A stretch of 64,000 nt of DNA, from assembly GCA_019843655.1 (NCBI GenBank), contig JACDQD010000010.1, positions 7,299,637-7,363,636 on the forward strand, in the 5' to 3' direction. The DNA comes from Lethocerus indicus. Lineage: Eukaryota > Arthropoda > Insecta > Hemiptera > Belostomatidae. Under the pieces are notes generated by a model. It was not told the origin of the DNA and searched no databases. It worked only from the letters and a program-made list of their open reading frames with translations. How positions within the stretch are numbered: position 1 is the stretch's first letter; every line of letters begins with the position of its first letter. Shown piece by piece: positions 59,426-64,000 of this stretch. The translations under genes were made by a program, and so were the position numbers.

Positions 59426-61315
59426 CTAGACGGTTATAGTGAGCCCGATGACGGCCGGCCTGAATGAGAGTTGGGAGGGTGGTGGAGAGGAGGAGGGCGA
59501 GCGGGCGTACTTCTCATCTTCCTTGTCGGCAGATTCCCGTTCCTCCTCCTTCACCGGGGCCTGTCCCGTCCCGGATCTCATGCAAGAGGACTCCTCGTGC
59601 TTGTAGAGGTAGGACTTGAGCGCGAACGCCTTGCCGCACCTGGGGCAGACGTGGGGCTTGCTGTTCGAGTGGGTCTGTATGTGGGCCCTCAGGTTCGACT
59701 TGTCGGCGAACGCCTTGCTGCATATTGTGCATTTAAACGGTTTCTCTCCTGCAACAAAAACAGAGAACTCGTTCAATTTACTTACTCGCATTAAGCTGTA
59801 AAACTGCCCCATGTTCCGTTAAACGATATTTATTCATTCCATTCCATGTTTCCACAAATGGCAGATGACCAAAAGTTGGGCAAGTTCCGATTTGTGCACG
59901 GTAGCCCTGAGATGTGTTCAGGGTGATGAATGTTACATTTCTGTACGCAATTTTTCTCAATGCTGGAAGTATTACAATTAATGAAAATTTTTTAGGAGTT
60001 AGAGACTTTTACTGATGGCATGAGACCGTTTATACAATGCACGACAACTAATAATGCTTGGAAGTATTCGCTTCGCTCATGCCAAGATTTTAGAGGGTTC
60101 GGGAACTAACTAGTGGATGGAAAATGTCCATCGAAATACAAATTTTCTGGAGAAATTTGAGGCCCGACCTTAGAAAAGTTACAGGACCTTCGTTGGGGAT
60201 CCAACCCTGGCTTGGAGTTAGATGGCGACATCAAATCTTTCAATCGATCGCTCCCCATTCCTTTATTCGAATAGAAATAAACTGTTCGAATAGACTAAAA
60301 ACTGTTTTGTAGCGGAATTAATTACATTGCTAACGGCCGATTGGAGGTGATCCTACCTGTGTGCGTCCGTATGTGGCCCTGCAGAAGCCACGGCCTGGAG
60401 AAGCACTTTCCGCAGAGGTGGCAGCGGCACGCCTGGCTGTGGGTGCGGACGTGCATCGAGAAGGCCGGCATCGAGACGTAGAGCTTGCCGCAGTGTGGAC
60501 ACCTGCGCGCCTTCTTGTCGGCCAACGACCTGTGCACTTGCCGGTGGCGGGCCAAGTTGCTCGAAGTGGTGTACCTCTTGCCGCACTCAGAACAGCTGTA
60601 CACCTCACCGTTCCTGTTCTATCACACAACCGAACGCACGGTCAAACATCCGCTTTTTGATTTATTTCTGTCATGGAAATTAGCGAGGGACTGAAGCGCC
60701 TACTAACGTCACTTAACTTTCACTGTGCTGGAGTCTTTTGGTTGTTGATATTATATTTGGATTGATGCATGCCCTAGCACTGGACTCTACACAGGGAGGA
60801 TCGTTTCCTAAAGATTACGTCTACAATGGGTTATATACGGTTATTGGTTACGGTATGATATAAATAAATGTATATATCACATTACATTAATGTCTTATTG
60901 CACAGAATAACTGATTAATGTACGCCAAATAGAATGGAATGAATAAAAGACCTTATGTTTAAAATTTAAATCCACTTTAGTATAGGGCAAGGGGGTACAG
61001 GAGATTGTAAGAAAAATGAACGTATTAAATACAATAGATTTAAGTAAAGAAGATTATTGAAACCTTCCGAGTCGTAATGGACTGTGGCCTCCGGCAGGAA
61101 CGAAGGCCAGGGTCTGGGTGTTAGAAGTGAATTAATTGAATTGTTCACCTTGGTAGTCCTGAAGACGTGACCCGCCGCCGCCGCTAGACTGACGTCCGCG
61201 AGCTTGGTAAGGTTGTAGAGCTCGTCCGGGTATTCGGAAGCTTCGTGGCAGACCATCCCCTCGTCGCAGTCCTCCCTGGGGCCGGCCTCATCAACATCGT
61301 TCTCTGGGCTCTCGT
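59426..61315 (-). CDS. scrt: Scratch-family C2H2 zinc-finger repressor (3' exons, partial)
   Basis: Three exons seen: 61315-61149, 60618-60357 and 59748-59426; the 5' exon(s), expected to encode the SNAG repressor motif, are not in the window. Five fingers in tandem: [68 protein letters not shown] and CPRCGKAFALKSYLYKH. The last ends in Cys rather than His (ESSC), as is typical of Snail/Scratch proteins. [14 protein letters not shown] and [20 protein letters not shown] fit Scratch rather than Snail proper. Scratch proteins are nuclear E-box-binding repressors that promote neuronal identity. The exon at 61149-61315 encodes an acidic, then Ala-rich linker. The tail after the fingers is Glu- and Ser/Pro-rich. 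The acceptor of the middle exon is uncertain by five bases (60618 or 60613); 60618 keeps phase. Confidence 0.92.
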
Positions 61316-62126
61316 CTGTCGGCAGAAAGGGATAACGTCGGTAAAATTATAATTTACGCAACCAATCCGGTTGATAATACTAATCGGTATTTTTGGATAT
61401 TTTTGGTACCCTTTGGTTCCAGAGCAATAAGTTTGTTATTTAAATGCTGTTTACAGGGAATGCATGAAATGGCCGTATTTTTGGCCGACCGCGCCGGAAG
61501 AAGTCGGATTAAAATGCGTTAACGAAGTTGGGTCTTTTATGAAAACACACGCTCTGTTTATACAGCTACTATTCACGGCGCAAAGGACCTTCACGGTTGT
61601 AGGCGCGAAAAAAAAGAATTCCTGTCCCACATTCGCGGTCGTTTGGCAAGCGTTTCTTCTCAAACACAAACGAGCTCTCTTAGTATTGGGTACCGGTTAA
61701 ACACCGGCTTATTAGGGTCCTCGGTCGGATTGGCCAATATTAAAAAATAAAAAATAATTCCCGATTTCGTCCCCGTTGGAAACGGTCCGTGTCCATAATT
61801 GATGCGGTGTTTCGATCCAAACTGTGAATCATGCAGAATGTCCACCCTCCCCCTGTGCCCTAGACCGTGCACACGTTGCCAGTCGGCAGACTGGATCGGA
61901 GCCGACCCGAGCTCGCTCTTAAACTGACGGGAACGCGGCCAAATTGTACAACCCTAGAAACAATAATTGTCCAGTTTATCCTGTCGCTTTGGAGGCTCTA
62001 TTACATTTGTAGTCTAAAGACCGCTGTTCGTATTATAGACTCTGAATTAGAACGCTTCAGTATTACAATGAATTCGGATTTCGAATTATTCCCGATTCGA
62101 ATACGAGGGACGCGGGAACGACACCG

Positions 62127-62220
62127 ATAAATTAATATCTGACGGCGCTACTGATACTACGGCGCGAAGACTGCAAGGTATCGCGGGTTTGCCGATCAGA
62201 TGCGCCGTACTATAGATATT
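62127..62220 (+). repeat. Dispersed or terminal inverted repeat, left copy
   Basis: Matches the reverse complement of 63323-63413 over its whole length. Shared landmarks in order: ATAAATT, TATCT, ACGGCGCTA, ATACTACG, ATCGCGGGTTTGCCG, GATGCGCCGTA and GATATT. A few substitutions, one 3-base gap and a diverged middle separate the copies. Either ends of one element of about 1.29 kb, or two copies of a short interspersed repeat in opposite orientation. Confidence 0.75.
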
Positions 62221-63322
62221 CCCTAATTAATTAATTTTAATGGAGACACGGTTTTTGTCTACTGTTTAAAGTGATGAAAAGTGAGTAGTGGGTATAGTGT
62301 AATAACGGTGATACTAGTGATGAATAGATTAGGCAATAATAATATTAAAAATATATTAGGCGTAACAGCAGCAGATGCCACCATTCGCTACAGGGCTGGT
62401 TTTGACTTTATCTAAAATCATCCGGCTAATTGAATCGAAAAGAAAAAACACAATTCGGTGAAGGAAACCTTCTGGATATTTTCAGGATTAAGAATGCCTT
62501 GATCCCAAATCTGGATTAAACGTTTACAGATTTACATCGAGAACGGCGTTGTCTTTCTGAAATCAACCTCATAGTAAACGATGCCTTCTGTTAACTTTGA
62601 ATCCAATAACAGAAATAAGTTAAAGTAAATATTATAGTGAATACGATCTGTACCAATCAAAATACTGGCACTTGCTATTGAACGTTGGAAAAAACGTAGT
62701 CTTTTACTCGAGAAATGTATAATACTTTATTTACTTCTGAATAATAAATAAATTCTAACGCGTATACGGGAATTTGAGAGCTGTTCTCGTTTAACGAGTT
62801 TATATTTGCAATAAATAAACAGGTGTCGTCGGAAAAACATGATAAATCACAAATTATAATTTCGACAGTACAAGTTAACATTGTTACTGTGTTCAGCGTT
62901 ATGTCGAAACTATAGTAAAACCCTAAATAAAGCAAGTGCTATAGTAAAACTGTATAACATTAATAAATTAAATATTTTTATTTTCTATTGGAACTGGAGA
63001 AGAGCTCTTCTCGTTTAATGGGTACCATTTCTATTAAATATATAATTTTTATTGAAATTCCTATATAAATTAGGTATTTCAGGTCACTGATGAAGTTTAT
63101 TATAACATCGAAATGTAAGAAACCAAAACCTTCAATATTTACTTGAACTCTCTTAAGTAAATATAGCCTCAAGTATCTTTGATTAAAATTGATTACATAC
63201 TATTTAAGATGGATCAGAGGTAGCACTTGGACCTGGAATTAACGTTAGGAGCGTGCTAAAAGCTGAGAAAAATGTTGAATGGGCCCCTGGCTAAAAAAAG
63301 GTTGGGAATGGTCGCAATTTAT

Positions 63323-63413
63323 AATATCGATAATACGGCGCATCCGTTCGGCAAACCCGCGATGCGTTGCGGGTATACCCGCGTAGTATTAGCGCCGTGA
63401 GATAACAATTTAT
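63323..63413 (-). repeat. Dispersed or terminal inverted repeat, right copy
   Basis: Partner of 62127-62220 in inverted orientation. The middle of this copy holds a perfect 14-base palindrome GCGGGTATACCCGC (63369-63382) that is absent from the left copy. Confidence 0.75.
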
Positions 63414-63510
63414 AGGCAATAATGATAAGTTGAAGGAGATCTTGTGTATATATTATATATATTGATTTATATATGTATATACAGTTGAAATTTGCAATTG
63501 AATTAAAATT

Positions 63511-63580
63511 CAGTCCGCCACCAGGATTCGAACCCCCGGCATTTACGCAGCTCTGTTTTAACTGGCGTTGGCCCAATCGC
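63511..63580 (-). repeat. tRNA-like / SINE-like fragment with B box
   Basis: On the minus strand GGTTCGAATCC (63524-63534) is an exact match to the tRNA B-box consensus. It is preceded by GCCGGG and an upstream GGGCCAACGCCAGTTAAAAC that weakly resembles an A box; CGCCA and TGGCG can pair across the unit. A full cloverleaf does not form (the T stem mispairs), so this is more likely a tRNA-derived SINE or tRNA relic than a working tRNA gene. It lies about 100 bases upstream, in the same orientation, of the repeat at 63323-63413. Confidence 0.45.
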
Positions 63581-64000
63581 GAATATCAACTCATTATACG
63601 AGAAGAGCTCTTAAATTCCAGTTTGCGCATTAAAATTTATATATAATTCTGAAATATATTTTTGTACATCTGTTCTTTATAATATGTTTTAGTCAACGTA
63701 CATGGTTTGTGTTGTCTCTTCGAGGAGTGAGAGCCAAAATGCCTCGGACAAGGAATATTTTCCTGGTGACATAAAAAATAGAAGAACGGCGGTTTCTTTC
63801 CTTATTGACGCTAAATTTTGATGGAAGGAATGCCCTCAGAACTGGCTGACGTCATACACTCGAATACTGACCTCAATATACCTTTTAGGAAATGAAGTCT
63901 GAGCGCTATCGATTGATTGAAATGTAGCAAGGGATCGTGTCGAAAATTGGTCAAATTCAGCGAGTGAACAGTGAAAACGAGTCTCATATATGCGATGTGT

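Larger units (their letters stand above)
61316..64000. other. Upstream intron or 5' flank of the Scratch-like gene
   Basis: No coding exon found on the minus strand, in particular no SNAG-type MPRSFLV start. Contains the inverted pair of about 90-bp repeats and a tRNA-like B box, listed separately. The remainder is unremarkable. Confidence 0.5.

Noticed and set aside
60190..60215. GGGGATCCAACCC (minus GGGTTGGATCCCC) as a SINE B box
   Set aside because: Weak consensus match, no A box, and no second copy seen in the window.
63739..63774. ATGCCTCGGACAAGG encoding MPRTRNIFLVT, resembling a SNAG start (MPRSFLV) expected for Scratch
   Set aside because: It is on the plus strand, opposite to the Scratch-like gene, and stops after 11 codons.

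Overview
The window reads as nuclear DNA of an insect: AT-rich, intron-rich, with many long (TA)n tracts and a set of conserved animal genes plus arthropod-type ones (a takeout/JHBP-family protein, a Scratch-type zinc finger, a secreted Pro/Gly-repeat protein). The order cannot be fixed from sequence alone. A hemipteroid or other non-dipteran insect is my guess.

Layout, left to right. 1-2097: nothing recognised. 2098-3609 (-): takeout/juvenile-hormone-binding-like gene, six exons. 4367-5584 (-): single-exon secreted glycoprotein of unknown family. 5585-9382: intergenic. 9383-24217 (-): complete BTAF1/Mot1 gene, 35 exons reconstructed in frame to 1827 aa. 25128-25568 (+): orphan open frame. 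26564-27742 (+): NOL12/Rrp17, four exons, 216 aa. 29685-30886 (-): selenoprotein K with an in-frame TGA two codons before a TAG. 32489-42938 (+): CCDC102A-like coiled-coil gene, eight exons, 531 aa. 47327-56830 (+): very large secreted protein built from about 2.7 kb of a 30-bp tandem repeat encoding a Pro/Gly/Tyr decapeptide, with an apparent one-base frameshift near 55050. 59426-61315 (-): 3' part of a Scratch-family zinc-finger gene whose first exon(s) lie outside the window. 61316-64000: intronic or upstream DNA with an inverted pair of about 90-bp repeats and a tRNA-like B box.

The genes do not form a pathway; they are ordinary neighbours. BTAF1 and NOL12 are divergent, as are SelK and CCDC102A. 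NOL12/SelK and the repeat protein/Scratch are convergent. The most unusual items are the interrupted-collagen-like repeat protein (with its frameshift and duplicated spacer), the terminal TGA of SelK, and the inverted repeat pair. All exon borders come from reading GT/AG sites and phases by eye against remembered protein families; no alignment or transcript was available.
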